Notes under the pieces: model-generated | What the model saw: only the letters and a program-made list of their open reading frames with translations | What the model was told of the DNA's origin: nothing | The model's database searches: none | Shown: one piece after another, positions 35,480 to 49,699 of the stretch | How positions within the stretch are numbered: position 1 is the first letter of the stretch | Layout of the letters: each line of letters begins with the position of its first letter | Source: Zygnema cylindricum | Lineage: Eukaryota; Streptophyta; Zygnematophyceae; Zygnematales; Zygnemataceae | Reading direction: 5' to 3' | DNA: 64,000 nt | Assembly (NCBI GenBank): GCA_037447655.1 | Contig: JBBHKE010001188.1 | Location: 159,261-223,260 of the forward strand | Program-made: the position numbers and the translations under genes

Positions 35480-38400
35480 ATCGACTCTATGGATTTACTC
35501 TTATGTTTTCAACACACTTGTATCTTACGTTAAGTATCCAAACTTTATTGAAATCGCCAGTGATAAAAACACTTCGAAGAAACGAACCAACCGACGCACA
35601 TGAGAGTGAAAAGTTATGCGTAGACTTTTGTGTCTACGCCGGGATGAACGTTTTTGACAAAGAAACAAGTAATGTGTGATCTCTTACGTAGTTCTCCTAG
35701 AACAATCTTCCATAGTTTGCGTAGCTTGTTTTACCTTTTTCTCGTGGTTTTCTGTCCTATTGCCGTTCCTTCTCAGTAGCATGTATAATTTCATCCCAGC
35801 CTTTTGTTCTCTCTAGGGATTACTTTTCTTGTTATTTTGGTGTAATTTGATGGTTTCCTTGCTTTGATCCCCTTGAAAATTGTCTGAATTTTAAATAATC
35901 CTCACACATTCACAATCGCTTATGTGCTCACGAGCGCAAACTAATACCAGCTAACAATGGTTACAAAAATGTGCAATCACATATCATGTTTCTAGTGAAT
36001 TCTCTCCCTCGTCTGAATTTCACTTTGTTTCTGCTATTGTTAACATCCCTTCTCTAACTTCCCAGAACTACTCTGGATTATGCTTCTATCAACAACTAAT
36101 AACTGTGGGTCAAAGATCAGCTTTGTTTCCTGGAAGAGGTTGTCCTTCCCTTCCCTAACAAAAATATAGTTTGCACTAAATAGACTTTATTGGGCATTAT
36201 AGATTGTGTCCATTCAACATCTAGTCACGTGCATTTATTTGGGACATTTTTTTTTGCTGTTTCAGGTTACCTCAACAACAGTCTGGTTGAAAAGTCATCT
36301 ATAAGTCAGATTTTTTTTTTTGTTATTTTTTTATAGCGTGATGTTGAGCCCTCATTTTAAGAGCGTATTCTGATGAGGGTCGGGGACTCTAGTTAGTCGA
36401 TATTTGTTTACTTTCCTTAGCTTTACTAAACTCTGATATTTTGACATTGTTTTCTGTACGGTTTTAACCTCGCCTCTTTATCGTAACTTTGCTAGTCAAT
36501 TGGTTTTCGTAGTGTTCTCGGTTTCTTCTACCACGATCTCGTGTTACATTTTCATCTTAACCTTTTAATCTCCTATGGTTTGGCATTTGCGCTTTCTCAA
36601 TTAAGATTAATTTAATTTCAGTGGATAGCGAATACCAAAAAAATCGTTAAACCATTTCAAACCATTCTCATTGGAGTAACTTCAATGGATTCCTCGCATC
36701 TGAATTGGTCGATGCATATACTTTTAAAGACCGTATTATTATCTTTTAAAGACACTAATTCGAGTTCAACTGTTGTTGAGAGTCGATGGTCAAATGGTTG
36801 ATATCAAATAACGACAAAATTGACCATCAGCCAAGAATACATGTGCAGGCATTCACCATTGCTCCAGAATTTTTAGGGTTTTTTAGGGTTTTTTATGGTT
36901 TCACATGTTCGTAGCCAAGCATTTTCTATTTTTTTCGAGATGTGCAACCACCCTAATTGCATTATTTGTCACGACAGTTAGGAAATAAGAATGGAATTCA
37001 TACATGTCTCCCTAACCTAAGAACAGTTGTCGTAAAAATAACTATCTTTTTGTTTCAGTCGTATATTGTAAAGGTGGCCGATAAGGCAACATGGTGTTTC
37101 TCTTTTGTTAATGGTTGGCAAATCAGGATGCCCGATCAGAAAAAATAAAGACCCTTAGCTACAAAATAATTCGGAAACCACACAACAAATCGTTGCCTAA
37201 AAGGCAAAGCAAAAAAAACCACTCATGGGGCAAAACACGAGTAGATCGTGACTACGAGGCTTACATTGCCACAAAAGATTTTTTACACTTCATGATTTCT
37301 CCATCGTCAAGTTTCTGTTCATTAGAGGGGCCAGCTGGCGGCTAGACCAGAAACCACTACCAGAGCTAAGAAATATCAATACAAGGGCGGTTTTTATTTC
37401 AAAGAGTGTGAATGATTTTGAACCGCTAAAAAAATAGTGTCAAGAAAAAAAAAATATACCAATAACACTGCTTCAAAGTCAAAGAAATTACCAGGATTGA
37501 ACTAGGTTTATTAATGTGAACAGGGATTCAAAGTGCACTGCCGTGAGCACAAAAGAGGGACAGAACTCTTTGTCAGAAACTCACATTACTCTTGGCATCT
37601 CAACGACGTCACGACAAGCTTGTATGTTCTAAAGGCACACCGGCATTTACGTCAAACAGACAGGAGAGTATAATCCACATCTTGGAAAAGAAGACAAGAA
37701 AAAAAAAAAAACCCAAGCTCACATTGGAAAATGGCTATTTTGAATTCGTACCACGTCGCCATCAAGTAACAGATAGCCAGCATTTATTAAAGATTGCTCC
37801 TCAACTAAAAAAAAAAAACTGGAACAAACTAATACTGAGTGACCTACTTTTCCAGCATCGTCACTACTAACACTAAGGACTCCAGGTAGTTGGTCCACAA
37901 ACTCAAGGAGCACGACAACAAGGGGAACGACAAAGGTATATCAATTGGGTAAGCACAAAACAACTCTTCCACACCAATACTTGCCAGGTATTCTAGACCT
38001 AACACTGCCAAATATTAAGAACAACCTTAGGTAGCTTCTCTTTAATCAATCACCTTCGAAAGGACATAAAGCGCTCGTCAGTGACATATATAAGTTTAAG
38101 TGTGTGAATGACAATCGGAATTAACGACATCATTCTATTGGAAGTATTAATCGGTCGAAAGATGCTGGTTAAGAATGGGCCTGTTATCTCTGACGTTCAA
38201 AACTTGAGTTCCTAAGTGTACACAACTTAATATGACGACATGAAGACTACCACAAAAACACAGAAACAGACAAGGGAACCTTAAGGAGGAGCAAAACCAG
38301 TCCATACAAATCAGGAAATCTGCCCACCACTACAATCCAGACTTAACCATTGATATCATTTAACCAGTCTTACCAACACAAAATAATGTCCAGGCTCCAA
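35480..38400. other. Gene-poor spacer
   Basis: About 2.9 kb of AT-rich sequence with short unconvincing frames. A double TTTTTAGGG motif lies near 36,875. Its right end should contain the SEUSS-like gene's 3' UTR. Nothing else was recognised. Confidence 0.5.
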
Positions 38401-38581
38401 GATATCAAGCACCATTCTTGCTCCAACACTTGAAAGGCTTCCCTTCGCTGTAAGCTTCCCTTACCTGGAAGTTGCCTCAAATATCCACCTTAAGAAAAAA
38501 AGACAGCTTTGGGAAACAAACGCACATTCTATAATTGCTGTTGCTGGAAAACCAAAAACACACCTAACCTCGCTGTACACT

Positions 38582-41500
38582 TCAATTGAAATTTATGTTA
38601 CTAAGACCACTAAAGTTTACACCACCTAAACCGCCCAGTCCCCCTCCTCCCCCTCCTCCTCCTGGGTCGTGATGAAGGCTTTGTTCCGGCAAATGAAGCC
38701 CTTGCTGCTGTGCTACAGCTGCTAAGTTCAAACCACTACCCAGTATAGTACTGGCATTCAAATTTCCTAGGTTCACTACATTACCATTCAGACCCATACC
38801 GCCTCCTCCTCCTGAATTGTTACCGATTCCTCCTCCACTGTTTCCCACAACTGCACTCAATGAGTTTCCGAGCCCCGCTAATCCGTTTCCCACACCTCCT
38901 AAATTATTTGCCAAAGTTGCGAGATTATTATTACCGCCGCCTCCTCCACCACCTCCTACTCCTCCTCTTCCTCCTCCTCGTGATCCCATACCTCCGACTC
39001 CTAGCTGACCCAAATTGCTGAGCCTGGCTGCTCCTAAGCTCATGAGGTTTCCTCCCATATTTCCTCCTCCCCCATTTAGTTGCTGTTGTTGTTGTTGTTG
39101 TTGTTGTTGGTTCTGTAGTTGTTGGGCAACCAATTGTTGTACCAGGTTTTGCATATGTTGGGCATCGCCTCCTCCTCCTCCTCCTCCTCCTCCTCCTCCA
39201 AGGGAATTGCCTTGTAAACTAGAGCCTCCTCCAGCTTGTTGTTGAAGAGAATTTGTAAAACTGCTCAATTGATGCAATTGATTTGCTCCTTGATGCCCTC
39301 CCCCTCCTCCTCCTCCTCCCCCTCCTCCTCCGCCTCCTCCGCCTCCTCCTAGACCTGAAGTATGTAGATTACTGAGAGAAGCGTTTTGCAGTCCCTGAAA
39401 CGGACTGCCAATAGCATTCCCCCGCCCTCCTAAACTGCCAGAATTCTGAAGGGATCCCTGAATGTTTTGCCCACTTAAATTTCCCCCTTGCATTCCTCGC
39501 TGGAGATTCCCTCCCAAATTCCCCATATTGCCGCCCATCCCTCCAACACTAGCTCCTAAATTGCTCCCAAGATTATTTCCAAGTGCACTCCCGAGATTTC
39601 CGGCCATACCTCGACCGAGTCCTCCTCCCAGACTTCCTCCTAATCCTCCGAGGGAAGCCCCGTTTACTCCACTTAGATTTCCCATTCCTCCTGATTGTAG
39701 CCCTCCAGAAAGTGCGGGTGGCGACTGCAGAGAGCTCGCGATGACTGTCCCAGAAGGACCCGTAAGAGAGGCTGATGGAGAGATTGAATGACTTCGTGGA
39801 ATTCCTGCAATTCCCAACGCGGCGACAGGATCCTGGAGAAGGACGGCCTGGGCATCTTGCTGAACCGGGAGAGCAGGAGAAGTGTGTTGCATTTGCTGTT
39901 GGACAGAGGAACTCGGGGCAGCTGGTGAACCAGTAGTTCGGCGAGGAAATGACATCAGACTAGCTGCATTTTTGAAAGGGACAAGACAAACAATGTATAT
40001 CTATAAGTTAATAAATAATCAGGTCAGGGTCGAACAAGAATACATATAGAGAGGCAATGAGGAGATAGCTGCGTTTTGAAAGGGACAACAAAATCAATGT
40101 CCATATAGAAGTTGATAAAAAACCAGGTCAGATTCGAACAACAATATTATAACATACAGGCAGTGTGGAGGTCTAGCGGCTCGCAAAAAGTGATACAGTT
40201 CAGTGAAATGAGGTTTCTAGAACTTAAAATTATTTTCCACCAAAATTAGTAACAGCTGTAATGGACATCATTTTCCATGTTACTTTTCACTTTTTCTGTC
40301 CAAAACGAGAACAGATGATGTCTTCCCGTAACATGTCATGAACCCAACTACCAGAGATGCATAACTTACCAATCTCGACATGATGATCAATGAAAGCTTA
40401 TGATACAAAGTATAAAAGCTATCATCATTGCATGCACTATTCTTGGGTATTGGAACACACTTCAGTTATCACAACACTTCCAGAGTTTGTTGACAGCTAC
40501 AGTATGACATGTCACTGGGTTCTAATCACCATGTCTTTCCAGAAAGAAAATCCTCACATATTGGCCCAAGATTGTGCTCTTTGCTGAAGTCAATGAGATC
40601 CTTCATGCTGTTCACGACCTCCGATATCTGCAATGCCCTTTTACCATGCAGAGAATAAATATACTGCCAAAAAGCCAGAACGAGACACCCATCTGAAACA
40701 TTGTCGAACGAAGAAATGCACGTGTTCTACATAATCTCGGACTCATATGCTGCATTTGCCTCAATAGGAAAAGTGTCATGCATAGTCAGAACCATTTAAA
40801 CCTGCCTTTCCCCCAGTCTGAAGTTCTTCAGGTAACACCGGTTTTGCTGTTGCATATCAATATGCCTTTCTTCTCAAGGCTTGTTAAAGACTATCAAAGC
40901 CAAAGATCGAGTACAAATTATCTTGATTCAGTGGTACATTGTAATAATCTAACAGGTTTATCGTCTACATCAACTGATATGCCAAGCCAAATCAGAAACG
41001 AGACTGAAACTATGCATGTTAAACACGTGATGCAAACATTACATTGCCATCGATTTTCTATGATCGTGGTAAAATGATTGCGACGATGAACAAGAGAACT
41101 ACGATTTTCCCATGAGCAGACAAAGACATCCATCCTAAAATTGAGATAGATCGTTTTATCACAACAATGTATAGATAGTGCAATGCCGAAGTTTATCAGA
41201 AATTCTGGCCAAACGATTAATAGAAACAAACGTATTACACGCCATCAAGATTAAACAAAAGCAGTAGAGCTCCTCGTACTGCCCAAGAACATGCCACCTT
41301 CACTCTGGAGCATAACTGAAGTACAAAATGAATCTCCCAAAGGAAGAAGAGTCCAGCACTACTAAATTGACATTTGGAGAAAAAAATGCTTCTCAAGTTT
41401 TTCATAGTCTAGCCATTAATCTCTTCAACCTTTCTTGGAATGTGGACAGCACCTTTATACTATGGCTTTGACAAAAATACCCTTAAAAAAACACTCACAT

Positions 41501-44500
41501 ACACATACACACCCCTAAAATCCATTCTCCTCCCTCAATATTGAGCACTTCACGACTTCAGGAATTTCAAACAGCATTGAGTGGCTTATCTGGTACGGGA
41601 TTGCAGGGTTTCCATGCTACACTACAGCAGACTTTTTCTTGCACGTAACAACACCAACGAACATACGTTCAACAAGTCGGCCATCTGATGCTTCACATCG
41701 CCAGCCACTTCATTTCTGACTTATCAGTTGGGCATGATAATTTTAACAAAATCAATGAACTTGATATTCCGTTTCATTGTTAGCAGTTAAGTTTCCTTGA
41801 TCCAGAAAAAGACATGCCAAAAAAATCCGTAGAGGCGATAAGGTGATCAAAGCATAGATGAGCTTTCGAGTATGCTTCACACAAATCTCACGACAGAGCC
41901 CCTCAACCTGTAAATTGCTCGTCTCATCAACAAGACCTCATGAACTGAGGTTCTCCCAAGTTTTTTCATTTTTTACGGCAAACAACTAGGGAAAAACTTC
42001 AGTTAATAAAGAGGAGCAAATAAAAATAACTCAGTCGGGGACATTACCTGAAGGCAGCGCACGTAACACTTGGTAAATCCTAAATCATTCACCGTCGGGG
42101 CGTCCAACTTCAGCGCTAGTTGGCGAGACATGGTAGCAAATCTGCCAACCAGTTGCATAACAATAATTTAAATAGATTGAGCTTTAATGATTTCCGCAAT
42201 TTAAGCAAGATTTGAGGCAAGGCCTAATACCAATACAAATGCCCGAACTGCTATCGCGACCCTGTAGACCCTAGAAATTGACTTTCTCCATCACTCCCCT
42301 TCAGTGCTTTTGCTAAGTAGGTACGTTTAATAGCTCATTCAGGTACAGCCCTCCTCTCGGATAACATGCCAATCACACCGAGGTAAATGAGACTTACGCA
42401 GCACATTGTGTCTGTAGATGTTGCATTGACACCTGTGGCACATTCTGGCTCTGGTATTTGTATGCCAGATTTGCCAGAGCGCTCACCTGCAACCAAACCC
42501 TTCCTTTTATTACACTGCACAGGTAACTGAAACCAGCTGTAAAGACAGGCAGGAGGGAGAGAGAGAGCAAAAGGGAGAAAGGGAAGGGTATAAACCTTGT
42601 TATGTGACAAAAACTGAATAAAAATCTTAAAAAAAAAAAAAAAATCACATGTAGCTTACTTCATTTACTGGACAACCGTGCAGTTTGTAGGAATTTGAAG
42701 GACAACCCTGCTCCAAATGTCCTGTTTTAACCAGGTGGAAGATTTACAATAAACCAGCTACAATTTTTTTCTGTCGACGTAAAGATGAGAAGTGCATAAA
42801 TGCCATGGGGATCTGGCGAGTGAAAAAAAAATACTTAAAAATGTCTAAAGAAATACACGCAGAAAACAACGTTATAAGCTACTTCGCAAACCGAATGTCC
42901 ACAAACGAGTGATTTCCAAAGTCACTGGAGGGCAAGCCTCCTGTGGATTTTGCCAATATCTATGCCAAACAACAAAAATTTGTTCTCAAGCCAACAACGA
43001 ATTCTCCCAAAAATTCATTGAGAATTGCAGAGAAACCAAAAGTATAAACCTACCTGTTGCAAGACAAGTCGACGAGGAATAAGCTCCTCATGATTGAGAG
43101 TACAGAATTCCCAAGAATGCATCTGCCAAACACCTCTCCTTCATACGAGATCAAAAGCCATTCCCATAAAAGAACATCAACCCCATCAAAAGACAGTTGT
43201 CACTTTCATGATACACAGAAGAAGCCCTGCCCCCTATACACATAAATGAAAAACAGCAGAATTTCTCTAGTTTGTTTACCTTGAACTCTTTATTGAACAC
43301 AACTCGAAGTTGCCCTGTCCGTACTACACGTAGCCCATCAAATGCACTTTCTTGGATAGCGTTAATGTATTCGAGCACTTGGTTACCATTAGGCAATTCA
43401 TACTCCTTGGGTGAATCAACAAACAACAGCTCGTCCAGCAAACCACTGTCGTATTTTATCTTAAACAATCGTGGCAAAACCTCCACCGTCATTTCTGTAA
43501 CCACCCCATGCAACCAGCACACCCACATCAGCTTCTGAGCTTATAACAAACACCATTTGCAAGGCCCTGCAGAACCCCAGCATTGTGATTGATGCAATGT
43601 ACAGACAAGAGTTTGAATCCAACAATAGTCCTGAAAGTTTGCCAGCTCAAATAAAAGAAAAGTAACTAGAGACCGATGTAAAGTCTAAGAAACACAGTCA
43701 AAGAAATATCAGACAACTGCATAGCCAGCAGAATACACATCAAAAATGGAAATCAACAACCAGCAAACAAGAGCTCGATGAAGTACGCATGTCCTGAAAC
43801 CTTGTGTTCATAGCCTTCAAAATGAAACGTCCCCTTAACCAATTGAAAAGAACTTGTACATGCTCAAGTAAAGCCCCTATCCTTATCCTTGTACTGCTTG
43901 AGAACTGTCAGCTACCATAATCCACATTCTTCACCTAAATAATTACATATTCTGTCTTAACCCCTAAGTATTTGAAATTGACAAGAATGCTTACCGAATC
44001 CTCGGCCAGGGTTCGCCCGGCAAAGCTCACAATTCCAAATATCCTGTTCAAAAGCAGCCCAATCAACCATGGATGTCACAAGAGCCACTTTATGTATATA
44101 TGCCAATAGGTAACAACTGTCATAGCCTCGCTGCAAGTCAACATGGAAATTATGGAATAATAGAAACATGAATACAGATAGGCACCTTAAGTATTTGACA
44201 GTACTTCAATCCTTTACTTCTAGAGAGGAACTTACAAGTCATTTAGCATTGCTAAAAGAGTTGTTCTTGAACAGCAATAAGCACGTACCCTTGCAAAAAT
44301 ATGACCTTGTTAAACTTATATTGTACATACTACTGGTTCTTCAATTCATTAACACGCAGTTGATATGCAGATGCAAAGTTTCCTTGACTCTCCAGCCATA
44401 GCCCAAGCACAGCTGAATTTCCAACCCAAAAGGTGTGCCATCAGTGCTATTTCCAGTAATGCCATGTGAATCCAACTTGAAGGCTAAGCTTAGCAATTTA

Positions 44501-47500
44501 TGGTGAGCTCAATAGTGACAAGCAAAACTTTTGCAAATAAAGACACACCCACTTGTGGAAAAACGCCTGCTGGTTGTCGTCCACCATTTCCATACGAAGA
44601 GACACACCACCGCTTTTTTGCACCTGGCGCAAAATATTCGGCCACAAACTGCCTCCAAAACTCAATGTTGTTATCCTGCAGAGAGCAGCGCCAAGGATAC
44701 ACCAGTAAGACAAAAAAAAAGTGACACAATACTGAAGACTACAAGCATACTAACTCCTTCATAGATAGTGTTCGCAACTTTGTAAGCGCGAAATGAAGCA
44801 CAATTACATGCTACATGCAGTTACATTAAATATGCCATATTTAAAGCAGATAAACTTTAAGTTCCCTTCAAAAAACAGCAGAACTTCAGCGCAAAGACCA
44901 ACCTTGTCACAGTAAAAAGTGTATTGTCCCTAGGAATGAGAAGGTTGACATTCCTTTGAAGTTCTAGCAGGTACTAAATGAACAACTGTAATAGCCTTCA
45001 AGAAGTTCGAAAAAAACCTAATGTGCATCAACACAACAAGGAACCTTAACTGCAGCAAATGAAGTATTTAATTAAAAGAAGAGGAATAAAATCATTCACA
45101 AATACTGTCTGCTGGTTGCACCGACTTGCATTCTTTTGTAGCATAAATCAAATACAATCAAGAGAGAAAAATGACATCATAAACAAATCAATCCAAAGGG
45201 ACAAGGCATAGCATGATTCCTGAAACACATTAATATGTATTGATTATGGTCCTTAGTTGTCTATGAAAGTTGCACATCTGCTGAATATTTTTGTTGCACT
45301 AATATCTTAAAAGTTTATCTATGCAATCTTCATGCACTATTTCACAAAAGACGAACTGGAACAACGCAAATGACAACCAGCGATATGCAAATATAGAAGA
45401 CGACGGGTAACCAAAGAACCGGCCTTCAAGCAATCAGCTACAAGTTTCACCAGCTGATGGACAAAGATAAGAAAGTGATTGCCATCCTTGTGCAGGTGAG
45501 AAACATTTGGACAAGTTGGACAACGCAAAACCTCACATACGCTTGGTTAACCTTTCAAGGAGTAGACATAAATGAACAAAAGCTAAGATAGTTTTGATAA
45601 ACTCAGAACACATGATGTCCTAGAAAAGGTTAACAAGAGCCCAAGAGAACCTCTGTTGGATGATTCAAAACTTGTGCGTAACAGTCTCCGGTCATAAAAA
45701 CCGGCAGTAACCGGTGCAGTTACCACTCCTCTGACAAAACCCTAGAACATTAAATAGGGCAGCAAAATGCTGTAGCTCGCATTTCAAGTCTGCTGATAAT
45801 CAAATTAACTTAAACATGTTTGTGAAAGTCCGATGAACAGTATACCACAGAGTGCACTCTGAATTATGGCTTTCAGAAGTCATTTAATGCTACTGTAAAT
45901 TCTAGGTTATACATTCAGCCTTCCTAGTAGCCACATGGAGCTTCAGTCGCCACATAAGGGACACATTTTAGTATCGAGCCTCTTTAGGGTGAGTCACCAC
46001 ACTTTCCTTGATTGACCTATGAGGCACAACATTCAAGCACAGAAACTTGACGGATAGGCGACAGCGGAAAGACACAATAACTAAAGCATGAACTTTAGCA
46101 ATGTTCTACTTTCAAGAATATGGAGTCGTCGGCGTATACTTTTCAACAAATTTGCAAAAGAAACAAAAATTCTTCTAGACTGGGGCTTCTTAGTTGCCTA
46201 AAAACATTACATAATATGTTTTCTCCATTATTGGAAAGGAGTGCTAAAGTTATCTCTCTCTTAGCGTAAAGGTCTCCAACAAAAAGAAACTCTTATACAT
46301 ACACCGATTATTCTGACTGCTGTGTTCTGACATTGGACAGCATAGGAAAAATAGAGCTATAACTTTCTTTTGAGAAATTCCTTGATGGATATATTCTAAC
46401 AACTACTGTGTAATAGAGAAAAATTAACCTCAACCAAAATAATGAAATCGCTAATCGGATTTAATGTCCCCTCAAAAATGAACTGCATCAGCACTTGTGC
46501 AGGAGAAAAAGCAGAGGAATGCCGAGAGGAGGTCCTCATAATAGGTCAATGACAAAGAATGGAACAAAGAGGAGAAAGGGCGGGAAAGAGAAAAAACAAA
46601 AAGAAGAAAAGTAGTCGAAGGGTGTACCGGGGGTCGCCGTCTTTGATGATACATGAACTGCATTAGACGGCGAGACCCGATTCCTCCCTCTGGAACCTTG
46701 TCCAACTGGCTCGGAACATCTTGAAGGGTTGGGAGAATTGTCGATGACAAAGCCCCAGCTGAAGGGGGGATTAAAATGGACGGCCCTCCAGGCTGCTGCT
46801 GCTGGAGAGAAGGCGATTGTCCACGATTCTGTTGGTGCATCATAAGTAGTTTCTTTCTGTGTTGAAGAATCTCCAATGAAGTAGCATGAGAACCTAGTTG
46901 GGGCGAAGAAGACTCCTGTCTGTTCAGAAGAAGGGCAGCTGCAGCTGCTTGAGGGGAACCAGAATTTTGGGCCCTTTGCAGCAGAAGCTGCTGTTGCTGA
47001 GAGATCAAGTTAGATTGCTGCTGAAAACTTAGCGTAGACATATTATTCAACTGTGAATTAGCCTGACCGTGACCTAGTTGCTGTTGCATTTGACGGTGGG
47101 AGATGTTGACAAGTGACTGTTGTGAAGGACCTTGCAGGATAGTATGTTGCTGTTGCAGATGAGCTGCTAGAGCATCTTCATCTTTCACCATTTGTCCATT
47201 CGAGAGCTGCTGAAGCGGTGAAGACACAGGACCACTTTGTTGCTGTTGCTGGAGCTCTTGTAAATCCATCTTTCCCAACCCCATCTGTTGCTGCTGTTGC
47301 ATTGGTGGAGGAGAAAACTGCTGCGACAGTCCGGGAGACCGTCGATCCCCGAGGTGCCCTGCCGACTGCTGAGATGATTGCGTCTGCTGTTGTTGGTCAT
47401 GCTGCTGTTGCTGCTCAAACTGGTGTTGCTCCTGAAGCCGCGCAAAGGCCAGTGCAGCGTTTCCAGCGCCTTGCCGCGCCAGCTTGTCAGCATCAAAGCC

Positions 47501-47619
47501 AAGCAAATCAGCAGAACTGCTGCCAGAAATCACCAGGTCTTCGGCTGACAAAGCAGAGCCTTCTGAAAAAGAAAATGGACCGCGCACCCGTGTAGGAATC
47601 CGTCTAATAGGCCCCAGGA
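38582..47619 (-). CDS. SEU: SEUSS/LDB-type transcriptional adaptor (5' end not placed)
   Basis: Nuclear co-regulator of the plant SEUSS/SEUSS-like family, which partners LEUNIG-type corepressors. Nine exons fit GT-AG rules: about 47,619-46,628; 44,675-44,553; 44,043-43,995; 43,494-43,280; 43,122-43,054; 42,486-42,398; 42,141-42,048; 40,627-40,558; 39,963-38,582. Together they encode about 1,026 residues. Exon 1 is Gln-rich and ends LMQFMYHQRRRPP. The conserved LIM-binding-like domain follows: DNNIEFWRQFVAEYFAP, KKRWCVSSYGN, DIWNCELCRANPGRGF, EVLPRLFKIKYDSG, SWEFCTLNHEELIPRR, VNDLGFTKCYVRCLQ, ISEVVNSMKDLIDFS, FPRRTTGSP. The last exon is Gly/Asn/Gln-rich with a run of about 20 Gly and a nine-residue Gln run. 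No ATG opens the first listed exon (the frame there begins at a GTG, with an upstream stop), so translation must start in a further 5' exon, probably within 47,700-48,250. Arabidopsis SEUSS is about 877 residues. Confidence 0.93.
39160..39350 (-). repeat. GGA/GGG triplet expansions in SEUSS-like exon
   Basis: Two in-frame (CCTCCT)n-type tracts on the plus strand encode long Gly runs in the last exon. A CAA/CAG tract nearby (39,079-39,110) encodes poly-Gln. They also create Pro-rich and Cys-rich spurious frames on the plus strand. Confidence 0.85.
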
Positions 47620-48408
47620 CTGATGGATAATGATTCTAAGGGAAATGACCCTCACTGGTACTGACTACAGCTTTGAAGAACATGGACGGGACGTGACGTT
47701 CCTTCCTATGAAGTACACAACAATATGATTTTACGTACCGCTGAGTTTTTCTCCTAGCTGCAACAAGAGACTGCCAGACTCTCCTTAGTTCTTACAATAC
47801 CACCTCTCAACACAAGATCTCCCAACAACAAGAAAATAGTTTTCCATCTACCATATCCTCTCAACACTCGTTATGTTCACTTGCCACAGTCTTCACCGGT
47901 GGCAATCAATCAGATACCACCTGCCATCAGAGTTTTCGTTTCGTTTTAAAAGCTATTTAAACAAAGATCGACAAAAACAGTCATTGTTTACTTTCCCGCT
48001 CTTACCCCCCTCTTCAACGGCAACCCTGTAACTCCAGCATCTCTAACCAGGTATATGTGAGCGTCTTCCAACGTGTCGCCTGTTTCCTCCTGCCGTAGTC
48101 CTGCTCTTCCACGTCCTCTAACGCAAGTATGGATATGATACTGCTCTGTGAACCAGATGTACGGCTGGCCCCTGTAGAAAAGCGAATCGGAGTCACACGA
48201 TTCTACTGAAAACATAGTCTAAGAGGTGCCCGAGAGAGAGTTCAGTCTTTCAGTACGCGGGCTACCTACGGTTTAGGCCTTTACGGAACCTAAGTGCAGT
48301 GAATGCAGGCGCGAAAACGTCTGGGAACACAGCGAACTTTTTGTATTACGGGAAGGCAAATTACGGCTATCGGAATCGCAAAATGATAAGTTCGTACTCA
48401 CTACAGTA
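47620..48408 (-). promoter_or_regulatory. 5' region of the SEUSS-like gene
   Basis: Expected to hold the missing 5' exon(s), 5' UTR and core promoter. A good donor context, GCG followed by GTACGT, is visible on the minus strand near 47,738-47,743. A 75-codon minus-strand frame at 47,988-48,215 starts with ATG but shows no SEUSS similarity. The region is bounded upstream by MITE M3. Confidence 0.4.
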
Positions 48409-48947
48409 CACCGCCAATCGCTATTAGCGTTGTGTACGCTAATCCCGTCCCGCTTTTTTTTTGTTTTATTCTCAAATAGCGTAGTTTATTCTATTTTTTT
48501 CTTTATTCTATTTAGGGTTATATTCAGTACGTTGTCTCTTAAATAGAGTGGTGTAAGGTCAGTGTCAGACCGTACATAAATGTAACTTTTTAAGTTAAAA
48601 ATTACAATAAATTAGTTTTAGTAATCGCGGACGCATGAGAATGTGCGTTCTAAAAAGGAAAAAAACCAGGTCGTAAAAAATCCCGCTCGCACATATTCGT
48701 CCGACAGCCGCGTTTCGACCGTGTGAATGTACGATTTGTGTACGATTTGTCAGATTTTGTACGGAAACTTATATTAGTGTAAGCATGTTTGCGACCGACA
48801 TTTGTTTTTTCAAAGATCCAAATTACCATAATCAAACAATTAGAATGTATGATTTTTTCCAAAATTTTCAAATTCTTAAATAGCGTACACCACGGTAATT
48901 ATTTGTATACGCTAATGAAACCTACACGCTAATAGCGATTGGCGGTG
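48409..48947. mobile_element. TA-MITE M3 upstream of the SEUSS-like gene
   Basis: A 539-bp element with termini CACCGCCAATCGCTATTAGCG and its exact inverse, bounded by TA (48,407-48,408 and 48,948-48,949). The first 45 or so bases match M1 inside hAT element A almost perfectly, indicating recent activity of this subfamily. Confidence 0.9.
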
Positions 48948-49699
48948 TACAGGTAAGGTACCAGTATACTGTACTGTACTGTACAGTACACCGCGAATCG
49001 TAATTAGAGTAATGAAAAAATTAGAGTAAAAAAACAAAAAAACAAAATTAGAGTAATTGACGCTAATTGATGTCATATACCTTTTTCAACTATGAACTTA
49101 ACTCTAATTTTTTTAATTATTCTATATTGGGTTATGTCGGTGATAATTATGTGCGCGCTAATTGTCATCACTAACTTACGTAGACGTACAAAATCTGTCA
49201 GTCCGTATGTTTTGACGTCATTATGACGTTAGTATTATTTGTCGCGCTGAATCCAGTTACGTCGGACCACCGTCGAAGGTTACATGTAAAATAAGCGCAG
49301 TTACATAATCAACTATCAAACGTTATGAACGAATGAATTACGGTTGTAGTTCGAATGTAAACAACATTTCCGTTGCGCTGTTTGGATTTTCATATGATAA
49401 AAGTACTTTTGAACTCTAATAACGTCGCACTTTGGTGGTTAATATTAGAGTTATTTTACGTTAATAAGGTGTCTTTACTCTAATAAAGTTGCGATCTGTT
49501 GCCTAAGTTACGAAAGGCACACGTATTACAGTAAATATTGAACCTAATTTTGTCGCAATTTACAATTATCTTGATGAATCGACGTAACGCGACATATTAT
49601 TGGATGACCAGAATTACACGTGGCTGATTTATTAACCGCAAAAACGTCACGGCTGCAAAACGACGATAATACAAAATCGTCTGTCCTTTTAGTCTCTCT

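Noticed and set aside
38817-39791. Pro- and Cys-rich open frames on the plus strand
   Set aside because: Antisense shadows of the Gly- and Gln-coding triplet repeats in the SEUSS-like last exon.
47988-48215. 75-codon minus-strand frame as the missing first SEUSS exon
   Set aside because: Starts with ATG and lies in the right place, but has no similarity to SEUSS N-termini and no convincing donor site.
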